Source: Lepas anatifera
Lineage: Eukaryota > Arthropoda > Thecostraca > Lepadidae
Direction of reading: 5' to 3'
Length of the DNA: 64,000 bases
NCBI GenBank assembly: GCA_034440635.1
Contig: JAOTON010001597.1
Span: 1-64,000, forward strand
This document shows, in pieces, positions 1 to 10,259 of the stretch. Each line of letters begins with the position of its first letter. The first letter of the stretch is position 1. The notes under the pieces were generated by a model. The model was not told where the DNA came from. It made no database searches and saw nothing but the letters and a program-made list of their open reading frames with translations. Both the position numbers and the translations under genes were made by a program.

Positions 1-205
1 TTGAAACCATTAGGATATGTGAATTGGTTTCTAATGGTTGAAATGGTTTGAAGAGGGACCTAATGGTTACAGTGCCCATTTGAAATGGTTTTCTAATGGC
101 ACTGTTGCCTAATATCTGCTTTCTAATGGCAGTCAAGTCTGGGCTTCTAATGGTCTGAAGTGTGGTCTTCCCTTTGGTTTCTAATGGTATCAAATGGTTG
201 TAGAG
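1..205. repeat. CTAATGG-rich degenerate tandem repeat
   Basis: The words TTTCTAATGG and AAATGGTT recur every 20-35 bases. The same words recur in inverse orientation (AACCATTAG, AACCATTTCAAA) at about 3660-4060, so this may be the outermost part of the inverted structure centred near 2 kb. It is cut by the window edge. Positions 206-459 after it show nothing I can name. Confidence 0.5.
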
Positions 206-845
206 ACTCTGGATAAGTGTGAACATCGCCATGAGAATGTCACAAGATGCCAAAGGCAGATCCAATATCTATACCGGGTGAGGGGGCACCAGTATCAGGG
301 CGCGCTTTTTTCAGGCCTAAGACATTGGGTGCATTACATGCATCTGGCGTGGTAGGGAGAGTGGAAACAACTGCCCGGGTGTATTTGAGCTCTAGGTGGG
401 TGTGAGGTGCCCCACCGAGACTATTCTAAAGCATAGTTCCAGATAACGATATGACTAAGTGTGCATTTGAAGTGTTTTCAAATGTGTATATCAAATGTTT
501 TTAAACGAGCATTTGAAGTGTTTTTAAATGTGTACCTGAAATGCTTTCAAATATATAAAAATAAAATATCAGTCCGAAACTCACCCAAATGTGCATTTGA
601 AGTGCTTTCAAATATGAATTCAACTCTTCCAAATGTGAATTTGAAATGCTTTCAATTATGTATTTGAAATGCTTTCAAATGTGCATTTGAAATGCTTTCA
701 AATGGGTTTTTGACATGCTTTCAAATGTGTTCAATATGCCTTCAAATGTGTATCTGAAATGCTTTCAAATGTGTATTTGAAATGCTTTCGAACATGCATT
801 TTAAATGCTTTCAAACTCTTGAAAAAAACAATCAGGATTTTCCGG

Positions 846-1130
846 GTGGTCTGGTGGTTTCTGATGATTTCTGGTGGTCACTCTGATGGTCTGGTGGTCT
901 GCCTGGTGGTTTCTGGTGGTCATTCTGGTGGTCTGGTGGTCTGCCTGGTGGTTTCTGATGGTCATCCTGATGGTCTGGTGGTCTGCCTGGTGGCTTCTGA
1001 TGGTAATTCCTGATGTTATGGTGGTTTCTGGTGGTCAATTTTTGATGGTCTGATGGTCACCCTGGTGGCCTGGTGGTCAGTATCTGAAGGTCTGATGGTT
1101 TCTGGTGGTCATCCTGATGGTCTGGTAGCC
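846..1130 (+). repeat. TGGTGGTTTCTGATGG minisatellite, left arm
   Basis: Units of about 24-36 bases built from TGGTGGT, CTGATGGT and CTGCCTGGTGG. The open frames across it on both strands are repeat translations, not genes. It is the inverse complement of the array at 2296-2744. Confidence 0.75.
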
Positions 1131-2295
1131 CCGTCTGTCCAATCTTGTTTGTTAAAAAAATCTTAATATACATTCTTATCTCAAATACTTATGGTTCCAA
1201 ATGCTTTATTTTCAAAAGAAGAAACGAAGAAGCGAATGGCTATGGGAGCAGGTAGGAGTGTTCGCTGTTGTGCTCTACCGCGGAACGCTTCCACCCCTCT
1301 CGCGCCGCGGCTCGGGGGCGCGCTGCCGGCGCCGCGTCTCCCCTCCGCGCCCGACCGCGCCTCGGGCGGTTGTGCGGGGACGGCTGTCTTTTGTATGGCC
1401 GCATTCCGTTAGGGTTGGCGGGGCAGTCAGTCGCAGAAGGAAACTGGTCGAGGTGGAGTGGTCATAGTGTGACGAGGAGTCCGTAAGTTATGAGGATATT
1501 TACTGCTGTGTGCATCGCTAATAGTAGGCCCTGACCGAACTGTGTTACATTGGTGAACAATGTAAGGTAGGATTTAAGACAGAGTAGGGAAGATGTGGAA
1601 AATGTGGCTCATTATTCGTGAGTTGCGCCGTCTGGTCGGGGCGGGGGTGGGGTCGACGGTCCCTATCGGAATGCGAGGATCATCCCATATATAAGCGATA
1701 CACATTGTCTCCGACTGCTTTTACTGTGTGCGAGTGTTTTTTTACCGTTTTGCTGCAGATGTTTTTCTTCCACTCTCTTCCTACCGCGGGAACTTCCTTA
1801 CAATTTGTACATACTGTTTTAACCTGATTGTGTTTTAATCTGCAATATTCTTGTATGGACGTAAAACCATACAATGCAGATACGACACGAGGAGCTGCCA
1901 CTCTATCAATCATCCGAGTTATTCTGCTGCAATGCAACGCATCTCCGGCGTGAGTGAGTACCCATTCGGGCCAAATTCGAATAACCCACCCAGACTTTCA
2001 TGATTTGACTGCTTGATTTTATTAAGAAAATTGTATTTTTGCTAGCAGCGGATCTGAAAAGCATGGTTACGCCTCTGTTTGTAAAGGATTTATAAACATC
2101 CTGGTGATATTGTTCATATCGATGCGGTTTTCATCTTCGACAGATACCTAAATGCTCACCGTGACTTCTGCTCACCGCGACTTCGTTAACACTGTCGTTA
2201 AAATACCCAGAGGTACATATTACGAAGGGGGAGGGGGAATATTTGGAAGACCACATGTAGTGGTTCGCTGGAAACCACTGACCGCTGGAATCACA
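1131..2295. other. Loop region between the inverted arms
   Basis: This holds a strongly GC- and CpG-rich patch at about 1270-1400 followed by ordinary AT-rich DNA. Several overlapping frames are open through the GC patch but none looks like a conserved protein. I see no transposase motif. Confidence 0.4.
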
Positions 2296-2744
2296 GAATG
2301 CTGGAAGCCACCATACCACCGGAAAACGACCAACAGAAACCATCAGAAAACGACCACCAGAAACCATCAGAAAATGACCACCGGAAACCATCAGAAAACG
2401 ACCACCAGAAACCATCAGAAAACGACCACCAGAAACCATCAGAAAATGACCACCAGAAACCATCAGAAAGCGACCACCAGAAACCATCAGAAAACGACCA
2501 CCAGAAACCATCAGAAATTGACCACCAGAAACCATCAGAAAACGATCACCAGAAACCATCAGAAACCATCAGAACTCGACCACCAGAAACCATCAGGCCA
2601 CCAGAAACCACCAGGAAATGACCACCAGAAACCATCAGAAACCACCAGATACCATCAGAAACCACCAGAAACCATCAGGGACCATCAGAAACCATCAGCC
2701 GATCTGTTAAAATTTCCCACAAAAACCATCAGACTACCAGACCA
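2296..2744 (-). repeat. CCATCAGAAAACGACCACCA minisatellite, right arm
   Basis: About 18 units of 24 bases (CCACCAGAAACCATCAGAAA and variants), multiples of three, so all frames stay open and give Pro/Ser/Glu-His-rich or Val-Ser-Gly-rich repeat peptides. No coding role is inferred. The array decays toward its right end. Confidence 0.8.
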
Positions 2745-3193
2745 TCGGGAAATCCTGATGTTTTTTTCAAGGGAATGCATATTTGAAATGACTTCAGATG
2801 TAAACCGGAAATGCTTTCAAGTGTGAGTTCAAACTTCTAAATGTGCATCTGAAAGGATTTCAAATGTGGATTTCAAATGCTTTTAAATGCAGATTTTAAT
2901 GTTTTCAAACGTGATTTCTAAATACATTTTAATGCGAAAGTAAATTGTTTTGATTGTTGTAACGGTTCAAAACACCGATATATTAAATCTTTTGAAAATA
3001 TTGGTTGTGTGGATCTGTAATATTTCAAAATTCTTATTAATACTTTTGAATATGGATTTGATACATCTTGCAATACATACAAAGGATAAGTCAGTCAAAA
3101 CTTTAATGCGTTCCGATTTCTTGACAATGTAAAAAACTTAAGGCCAGGAGCCTAATAAAACCAGGTATATACCATGAAAAATTTATAACTCAG

Positions 3194-3318
3194 TGTATTG
3201 GACAAATACAAATCTCATTCAAAGTTGGTAGTTTTCTGACATCAGGATCAGACGTCTACTTCATGCAGAAACTGGAAGCAAAACAATGTCATCCTTTCAC
3301 GCACAATTCGCGGGATAG
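3194..3318 (+). CDS. Candidate internal exon, unknown product
   Basis: An AG acceptor (weak pyrimidine tract) is followed by 41 open codons and a donor AG|GTACCT. The frame reads CIGQIQISFKVGSFLTSGSD then VYFMQKLEAKQCHPFTHNSR, with a residue mix like a folded domain. The frame is also open upstream to about 3125, so the left edge is uncertain. It exits in phase 2, which does not match the phase-0 entry of the next candidate at 4139, so it is either joined through an exon I missed or spurious. It could be an upstream exon of the 4520-8039 gene. Confidence 0.3.
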
Positions 3319-4138
3319 GTACCTACGACTAAAAAGTTGTACACAACACAGGTGAACAACAATCTGATTTTATGTTGCAAGCGTCTCTCTCCCTCGCTAT
3401 CTGATCGCTGCTGGTGAATGTGCCACTTGTCAATGTGAATTGTGACGTCGCAAATACAGAACCTGTGCCGTTTTATTAAGTTTTTGAAATATGGTTTAAA
3501 GCGTGAAATGGTATAAAATTATAAGTGTATGACTATTTTACAAGAGGAGGTATCGGATGGTCCGGATGGTGTTTTCAAGGTTTGAAGGTTTGATTTTGGA
3601 CCAACAAGAACTAGATGTGTTTAAAGGTGTCATGTTAAGATCAATTTTGAATATACCTTTTGAAAGCACTTAATGCCATTTAAAACCATAAGAAAAACCA
3701 TTTCGGACCATTAAAGAACATTTCAGATCCACCTTTGAAACCAGTTCGAACCACGCAAATATCATTTTGGGACCATTAAAAACCAGCATGGACTGAATAA
3801 CACCACCATTTGAAACCATTAAGAAACATTTGAAATTAACATTTGAAACCATTTCAAAACAACTGGGACAGCCATGCAATATCCATTTCAAACCATTAGG
3901 CAGGGTTTGTGTTTCCTAATGGTTCCTTTTAAAAACACTAGAAAACATTTGAAAGGGGGCACATTTAGAAACATTTCAAACCAATTGAAAGCATTTGAAA
4001 TGGTGTTCCAATTTTAAAAGGTGTTATACCTATTGAAACCATTAGACCATTTCAAATGGAATTTTTTACTGGGAAGGCAGCAACACAGAAGCTCTGAAAA
4101 GAAAAAGTGGAAAAGAATTGGCACTAATTGTTTTTTAG
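3319..4138. other. Non-coding, with AACCATT-type repeats
   Basis: Ordinary AT-rich sequence to about 3655, then (3660-4060) a degenerate array of AAACCATTTGAAA, AACCATTAAG and CATTTCAAA words. It resembles the CTAATGG repeats at the window start in inverse orientation. Short frames inside are repeat translations. Confidence 0.5.
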
Positions 4139-4312
4139 TGGCCTTCCATGTATAAAATGAAAATGTATGCCCTGGTGGAAAGAAAAGTGATCCACCCTGG
4201 GAAAAGAAATAAATCCACCAAAAGTAAACCCCAATTGGGGCAGGATTTGAGCTGCCCCAAACACCTTGTTGAGAAGACTGGAATTTTGGGCACGATGTAT
4301 ACAAAGTGGTCT
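4139..4312 (+). CDS. Candidate internal exon, unknown product
   Basis: A TTTTTTAG acceptor is followed by 58 codons open to a stop at 4319. The frame contains KMKMYALVERKVIHPGKRNK and PQLGQDLSCPKHLVEKTGIL, basic and protein-like. The only donor that would keep phase 0 into the next exon at 4520 is the weak TCT|GTATTG at 4313. It lies directly upstream of the well supported exon series, but the donor is poor, so this is tentative. Confidence 0.3.
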
Positions 4313-4519
4313 GTATTGTGACATTTTTTGTCTGTATATACATAGGTATGTATATGGTATATTGGAAATCTAATATCTTCTTTGTATGTCATGATGATGT
4401 GTAGTGTTGAAAATAAAGCATGGCTATTATATTTACTAATCTGGCAGCACCAGCTGGCATACCTACTCCATTTATGCAATCATGAGGACCAAATTGATGA
4501 TCTATTTTATTTTCTCCAG

Positions 4520-4679
4520 GATAGAAGACCTACAGTTTTATCTTTCCCTGCCTACTTTGTGGGCAGTAGCTTTTTAAAGAGCACTAGGGATGCAAAGTTT
4601 GGAGGACTTGCCCTCAGGTGGGCCAGGGGCCCCAGTTCGCCTCCAGGGGTGCTGCTTCTCGAATCTGAGGGGGAGTTAG
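4520..4679 (+). CDS. Exon of the unrecognised gene, 160 nt
   Basis: Acceptor TTTTCTCCAG and donor TTAG|GTAAGT are close to consensus. It reads DRRPTVLSFPAYFVGSSFLK through GVLLLESEGEL and leaves one G, completed by TT at 5145 to give valine. The intron to the next exon is 465 nt. Confidence 0.7.
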
Positions 4680-7600
4680 GTAAGTATTTTGGTAGTTATC
4701 AGTATATTTATCCCTAAAGTCATGCAATGCTTTGCCCCTGGCTTTGTCTGTCTGTCTGTAGCTGTGGAAGTGCATTTGGAGCGAGCGTCACCTATTTGGC
4801 CCAATAGATGGTGTCGCTAATTTTCGGATGGTTATAGGTGTCGTTAGCGTGTGTGAGAGATAGGCTACAATGGGACTGTTCCTGATCCTCGATCGCGGAA
4901 TATTGAAAGCGGACCACACCTGTTTTTCTATCGCGTGAACAGCGCTGGCTATGACATATTTGTCACATTGTTCAACGTCATCTATCTTGGGTATTTTTGG
5001 ACAGAACATCTGGTACCAAAACCTCCCGCACTTTCAAAGAGGATCAGGAGCAGCGCCGTTGGGTAGAAGCAATACGGTACAGAAGCTAAGAATTATGTTT
5101 TCCGATAATCTTTTTTGTCATTACCATGCCCATTTCTGTTTCAGTTGTAATTTTAGATATGGTTGTTCCATCGGATAATCTCCAAGTCAAGATCCATGCG
5201 GAGGTTATTGTCTATCGCATACGCCCGCGAGGCACGGAGAGTGGGTAAGAACTCCTCATGTATCTCCGTGCGATTAAATAACGCTGAATTAGTGGAAGAA
5301 AGACGATACGAAATGACATCTGTTGTAATGTGACCTCTATCACAGTGGTGATGTATTCAGACTGGTAATGTTCAAGGGAATAAGGCACCTTCGTAATAGA
5401 GCTTGAGCGAAGATAATGATGTCATGAACCATGCTGAAAAGTCCCTTGAATTATATTTTGTTCGATCCAGAGCTCATTTTCCGTGGACAAGTGAGCCCTT
5501 CCATGGCGCAGTGCAGGTCCGCGAGCCCCTCAACTGGCGCCTGCCGGTGGTGCGCGGCGGGAAGACTCGCTGAGTGATAGATTTCTGCCGTGTAAACACG
5601 GATTTTTCCGGAAGTACAAGTGTAGGAGCAAACGCATTATCAAGTCCGCAGTCTTTCGATATGCTGTACAGGACTGCTACACCGGTTGACAAATCATAAG
5701 GGGATTATATTCCTTAAAAACATCTGCATCTTCTGCATTTTTTCTACTGTATTTTAAGTTCCTCTTTCCTATCTTACGAAGCTGTAGCTTCGTGATGTAT
5801 TTCATTCGGGGTCTGCAGTTACCGCGGCAGGCAATTCTGAGGTTTTTTCATGCTTAAGAACGGGGGAATTTTGCACGCTGTAGAGATGTCCCCGGCCAGT
5901 GCGGGATGTCCGTTGTGCTCAGGGCGCCCGACTGACGCCCGCACCGGGGTTGCCGCAGGGCGCTGGGCTGTTACCACCTGTCGTCTGGTAACCTGGTAGA
6001 GAGCCGTCCGCTGGATCCGGCCGACCCGGAGCATTTACAGGTACTGTCCCAAAACTCCGGTGTTGTCATTTTCGGACGTGCTTATGTACCCATTCAGACG
6101 TAGGTCCGGGATGGATTTTTATTTCTTATCACCCGGCCGGTGATATTCGTTCCGTTATCATAGGAATGATACGTAGGGGGATAGCTAAACACCATGTGTA
6201 CTTGCTCTTTTGATGCCGTTGTTTATGGTTTCGGGGGATACCTATCTTTCTCGTCAATGGTGCTGAACCTAACTACATTAGCTGAATGTTTTGTCTCGAA
6301 ATAAGCTATGCCATTACTGTGGATGGGGTTTTGATCGTTCTTACCCCTGAATAACTTTACAGATGGAAATATGTGACTAACAACGGAATTTTCGTAGCCT
6401 TCGGGTAAGGATTTCACCGTTTTAACGACACCCGACGCTTCCGTTGCAGTCTTTTCGGAACCCGAATTTTCTGATAATACAATCAACGGTCAGAGACCCC
6501 TGCTTCCCGCCCGGCTCCTTGCAGGCGTTGCAGGGGCGTAGCCGGGATTTCGCTCGGGGGAGGGGTGGCGGTGCCCCGAAAGGGTCCCTGCGACAGCGCC
6601 AAAGGGCCGGATGGGTAAAAGGGCTCTGCTTGTTACAGAACGTGTCCTCAGGGTCCTTCGGGCCCTCAGGGGAGGGGAACGGCGTCCCTGCCGCCCTTGT
6701 CTCCCTGGCGCGTTGTATCCCTCAGAGCAGGTGCAGCCTCCATGTCAGTGCCTGTCGCCGTTGCCAGGTAACAGCAGTCTCGGCGTCGCCGCTGACGGTG
6801 CGGCTGAGGACCGGCTCGGAACCGGAGACCACTCTGGACTCGGCGCCGACGGCCGACCGCAGGCTGGCCGTCACCTGCAGTCTCCTGACGCACCTGGCGC
6901 GGACCAGACGGGACCAGGTAGGACTCGGGGGCAGGTGCCCGGGGGACCGGCGCGGACCAGGTAGGACTTAGGAGGAGGTGCCCGGGGGACCAGACGGGAC
7001 CAGGTAGGACTCAGGGGCAGGTGCCCGGGGGACCGGCGCGGACCAGGTAGGACTCAGGGGCAGTGCCCGGCGCGGACCAGGTAGGACTCAGGGGAGGTGC
7101 CCGGCGCGGACCAGGCGGGACCAGGTAGGACTCAGGGGCAGGTGCCCGGGGGCGGAGCAGATGGGACCAGGTAGGTATCAGGAGGAGGTGACCGGGGGGA
7201 CCGGTGCGGACCGGACGGGACCAGGTAGGACTCAGGGGAGGTGCCCGGCGCGGAACTGACGGGACCAGGTAGGACTCAGGGGAGGTACCCGGCGCGGACC
7301 AGACGGGACCAGGTAGGACTCAGGGGGAGGTGCCCGACAGATTATAGGCCCCCCAAAAAAAAAAGGTGAACGCCACTACTGTCATCGTTTGTGATATAGA
7401 TACAACTACATATATGTGGTTTTGATTATATGTAGATGTCTAAGAATCCTCCTGAAACTGAACTAATATCTTTGTAAATCGTGGTCAAATAAAAATATCG
7501 TGTGTAGAGGATGATAACCATACCGCTAACAATAGGGTTATCTGGCTTCCTTTTCACCTAGCCTAATCATATCAAGTCAGACGAGCTGTTATCTCCAAGG

Positions 7601-8039
7601 ACTCCTAATTTCGGCAGGCGGTGGGCTGGGTATCGTTTTTAGCTTTGTTTTTGGCGTAAGCATTGCTTTTGATCTCATTGACGTGTTTAATATTTATAGG
7701 CATCAAGTTCAAACGCTCAACCGATGACCTGACGCAAAAACCCAGACAACTTAATCTAATTCCTATTCGTAAGCACATTTCCATAATAACACCGAACACA
7801 TACTTGTCTTCCGAAAAAGCTGTATTGTGTGCCTGATGGCACCATGTCCAACTCTCACCTCGAACACCCTTGACAGACGGCGGAGGGCCGCGGCGCCCTA
7901 TCCAGATGTCGCCAGCAGTCGATTCAGAGGGTCGCGCAAGCCCGCGCCCAAGCGTCCGCCCGGCCTCAGCCTCATCAACCCCACCGCCAAGAAACCGACC
8001 ACAGAGCGGGGACTGAGGTTCGACTCCGACAGCCAGTAG
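4520..8039 (+). CDS. Unrecognised multi-exon gene, 3' portion
   Basis: Exons at 4520-4679, 5145-5244, 5959-6040 and 6768-6917 join in exactly matching phases (0 in, then 1, 2, 0, 0), each with a good acceptor and donor. The joined product is about 164 residues: FPAYFVGSSFLKSTRDAKFG, VVPSDNLQVKIHAEVIVYRI, ALGCYHLSSGNLVESRPLDP, then TVRLRTGSEPETTLDS. Alternating hydrophobic stretches suggest a beta-rich domain. A probable last exon at 7877-8039 ends in TAG, but its favoured frame needs a phase-2 partner while the 6917 donor leaves phase 0, so an exon or a sequence error may lie between. The 5' end is further left or outside the window. I do not recognise the family and saw no catalytic motif. 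Confidence 0.65.
5145..5244 (+). CDS. Exon of the unrecognised gene, 100 nt
   Basis: Acceptor CTGTTTCAG and donor GTGG|GTAAGA. It encodes VILDMVVPSDNLQVKIHAEV and IVYRIRPRGTES, an amphipathic pattern typical of beta strands. It leaves GG, completed by G at 5959 to a glycine codon. Confidence 0.7.
5959..6040 (+). CDS. Exon of the unrecognised gene, 82 nt
   Basis: Acceptor TTGCCGCAG and donor TTTACAG|GTACTG. After the shared glycine it reads ALGCYHLSSGNLVESRPLDP ADPEHLQ and ends in phase 0. The other two frames are closed by stops, which supports this frame. Confidence 0.7.
6223..6486 (-). CDS. Unassigned antisense ORF in an intron
   Basis: An 87-codon frame opposite the gene, in the intron between 6041 and 6767, includes VVKTVKSLPEGYENSVVSHI and ends in YPPKP. 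The residue mix looks protein-like and the surrounding DNA is not repetitive, but the frame opens on a TTG codon and has no recognised motif. It may be an exon of an antisense gene or an element fragment. Confidence 0.15.
   Translation of the reverse strand: MIVLSENSGSEKTATEASGVVKTVKSLPEGYENSVVSHIFPSVKLFRGKNDQNPIHSNGIAYFETKHSANVVRFSTIDEKDRYPPKP
6768..6917 (+). CDS. Exon of the unrecognised gene, 150 nt
   Basis: Acceptor CGCCGTTGCCAG, exactly 50 codons, donor GACCAG|GTAGGA. It begins VTAVSASPLTVRLRTGSEPE and ends LLTHLARTRRDQ. Its last 15-25 bases plus the donor are the source of the minisatellite that follows. Confidence 0.7.
6918..7345 (+). repeat. Minisatellite carrying copies of a splice donor
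   Basis: About ten units of 34-54 bases, mostly 43-44. Each unit ends in GGACCAG|GTAGGACTCAGGGG, the 3' end and donor of the exon ending at 6917. Copies of the CAG|GTAGG junction fall after 6917, 6960, 7003, 7046, 7080, 7124, 7170, 7224, 7268 and 7312. Use of the second donor would add 43 nt and shift frame; an in-frame TAG at 6969 closes further readthrough. The unit is very rich in G on this strand. Confidence 0.85.
7877..8039 (+). CDS. Probable terminal exon with stop codon
   Basis: Acceptor ACACCCTTGACAG, then a frame reading PYPDVASSRFRGSRKPAPKR and PPGLSLINPTAKKPTTERGL up to RFDSDSQ and TAG. This is a plausible basic, disordered C-terminus. The frame needs two bases from the preceding exon, which the 6917 donor does not provide. 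A second frame, entered in phase 0, is also open across the exon but reads as low-complexity Arg/Gln/Ala. No AATAAA was seen in the next 800 bases. Confidence 0.45.
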
Positions 8040-9059
8040 TGGTGCAGGAGCGGGCGCTGTTTGTGAAGTGTATGTGCCGGTCTCACTGTGTAAGTGCTGC
8101 TGTGCGATCTGTGGTCTGAGGTGGGTGCATTAGCCTGACGTGGCATAGGGAGTGTATTTATCTTCAGACATTGGATTTTGCTGGTCATTTTGCGCTGGCT
8201 TAGTGGTTCTTTATTCGCATGCAGAACAGAGTGAATGCACTGGGTGCTGTGATATTTCGCGTCCTGGCGTCTTGTGATGAGGCTAGAAATTTTTTATTCA
8301 TTATTTGATAATGTTCGTTACTGAACTGTCATTATCTATGTTTGTTTATTGCAAGAGATTTTATACATCCATTTGTGATCTAGGTCATTCTGTCACTGAT
8401 TGTAAAACTTTCACTTCTTGCCATTTGCGATCAACAGGCTTGTGACCTGAATGATCACCGCAAATGTTTTATACATTGTCCCGTAGAGCAAACTTATTAG
8501 ATTCTAGGGACATCTTAATAACGTGGTACCTTAGTCGTGTCTGATTCAGCTAGTCGTCAACCAAATACATCATATCACACTTTTTTCTCTGCTGACCATG
8601 GTGGAAGTCTTGTGAAGAATGGTATGACACTTGGAAAAAGAACATGTGAGCAGAAGTATGATACTGTCCCTACTTAACGTGAATATTGTTTAGCATCATG
8701 TATTTAAGGCAATACTGGGCGCTATATGACGGCAGAGGCTAGCACGCCGTAATGCCCAAATAATCCCCTTATACCCGAACAATCACTGCGCCTTCTGGTA
8801 TAAAAAAGTATTCACAGTCCCGTACATTACATACTTTAAAGCTATTCGGGTTACAAGCCAGGAAATTGTCACTGGTAGTTAAGAGGCGGAATGGTTAAGT
8901 CGATAACGACGCTTCAGTGGTCTCCACTTAAACAGTCTGATAACTGTTGTTACAAGTCAGTGGTGCTAAGACGTCCAGGACAGGATGCTTATAGAGCGCC
9001 ATCCGTTATCACCATAACATGGCCGGCGGCTGGGGGACCTTCCCCCGACTATAATATGA
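8040..9059. other. Intergenic, nothing recognised
   Basis: AT-rich sequence without convincing coding frames. A loose inverted pair around 8370-8470 (CATTTGTGATC..AGGTCATTC and GAATGATCACCGCAAATG) may be a decayed element. Confidence 0.4.
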
Positions 9060-9493
9060 CCAGGGACCTTTTTAGACACATTGGGCATGATCGGCTGCCG
9101 AGACCGGTCACCACCACAGACAGAGACGCTGCCATCCACACCCACCCGCTCAGAGCGGGGCACTGGGGGATGTCCTCCCAGTACATCCACCGGATCGGCC
9201 GCCTACCGGCGCCGGCACGTCCTCAGTGCGATGCCGGGAGGAGGCGGACACGCCGGACCACCTGCTGCTGAGGCGCCCGTGCCTGGCCGGAGTCTCAGCG
9301 CCTACTCGGAAGCATCAACATAGAGCCACAGCAGCTGCGGGACAGCGACGTCGTCACGGGGCTCGGTCCGCGACTATCCGTGGCACCGGGAGCCTCTTCG
9401 GCTGCGGGTGCACCCTGCACCCTGGACGGAGCAACAAGGATAGGAAAGATACAAGACAGGCTGTGCATACAGGAGATTGGGCTGGTTCAGTAG
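9060..9493 (+). pseudogene. Non-LTR retrotransposon C-terminal fragment, frameshifted
   Basis: Read over shifting frames, this gives AGHWGMSSQYIHRIGRL, then a PQCDAGR..EEADTPDHLLLR stretch, then RLLGSINIEPQQLRDSDVVT ending in TAG at 9491. Many Jockey/R1-type LINE ORF2 proteins end this way after reverse transcriptase or RNase H: GH-x-YLHRIG followed by a CxC..EE..EHxLxxCP zinc-like motif. At least two frame changes occur and the second cysteine is lost, so it is dead. The upstream RT part is not seen here. Confidence 0.6.
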
Positions 9494-9582
9494 CGACGCT
9501 CTGGACATATCTCCGTGCCAGCGTTTCGCCCTATTCCTTTTTCCCAAAGGCACGTGTTTACAACCACTCCCTGCCCGGGATA

Positions 9583-9753
9583 ATGGCGTGCGCCGTCGAT
9601 TTTGACACCGCCGAAATCGTATGGTTTCTCTCGTCGTGCACCGATCTGCAGATTTTTAGGTTTGTGGAAAAGCACTGGCGCACATTTGATGGGGTTTCTC
9701 GACAGGACAGTGTAAGGAGCTGGAATAAAATGGCGCGGGTTTACGGAGCGTGA
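9583..9753 (+). CDS. Unassigned short ORF
   Basis: A 56-residue frame from ATG, ACAVDFDTAEIVWFLSSCTD then LQIFRFVEKHWRTFDGVSRQ, ending TGA. The charged helical look resembles small DNA-binding modules of transposons, but no family motif is certain. It sits just downstream of the LINE fragment. No splice sites were identified. Confidence 0.2.
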   Translation: MACAVDFDTAEIVWFLSSCTDLQIFRFVEKHWRTFDGVSRQDSVRSWNKMARVYGA

Positions 9754-10259
9754 GTGCAGCGCGTTGTAGAAAGTTACCCAGCGGCAGCGGCATTCTACTC
9801 CCGGAAGGAATTTGTGGCCGGAAATCCTCAAATTGCCTTCCTGGATAGGCGGTTAATTATAAGACATTTTGATTACCAAAGCCATATCCGCCTGTCAGAA
9901 TACAGTTGCTTTACTTCAGTGGTGTCTGGCCCTCTCGACTCCATTACCCCTTTTCATCAGAGCGCGTCACCACCCCACTCTTCACAATTCATACCGGCTT
10001 ATAAAAAACAATCTTCGTTATTATATTATCTTCCAACTCTGGGTTTCGCTGCCAATAGAATAAGTCGTGATATTTTGTGGGGCAGTTTTGTATTCGACCT
10101 TGTTTTGATACTTCCATGGTCGAGAAACTGGTCTCTACGGGCACGTCATCTGGAATGGCAGCAGCCGCTTAAAGAATCGTTCGAGAGGATTTGAAAACCT
10201 TTCACAATCTCGCTACAGGATACACGCACTTCCAAAAATCCGTCCTGGGCATTACTTAA

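Larger units (their letters stand above)
460..2925. mobile_element. Foldback-like element with inverted arms of tandem repeats
   Basis: The left arm is an array of CATTTGAAATGCTTTCAAAT-type units (460-817), a unique junction CTTGAAAAAAACA..TCAGGATTT (818-845), then an array of TGGTGGTTTCTGATGG-type units (846-1130). The right arm carries the same three parts in reverse order and complement: CCATCAGAAACCACCA units (2296-2744), the junction as GGGAAATCCTGATG..TTTTTTCAAG (2745-2771), then CATTTGAAATG units (2772-2925). A shared non-repetitive junction in inverse orientation argues against two independent satellites. Arms made of tandem short repeats are the hallmark of foldback (FB) elements of Drosophila. 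No transposase ORF is visible in the loop, so it would be non-autonomous. The ends and any target duplication were not resolved. Confidence 0.5.

Noticed and set aside
2131..2826. Long overlapping open frames on both strands (up to 224 codons)
   Set aside because: They are translations of a 24-base tandem repeat, whose length is a multiple of three; no unique protein sequence.
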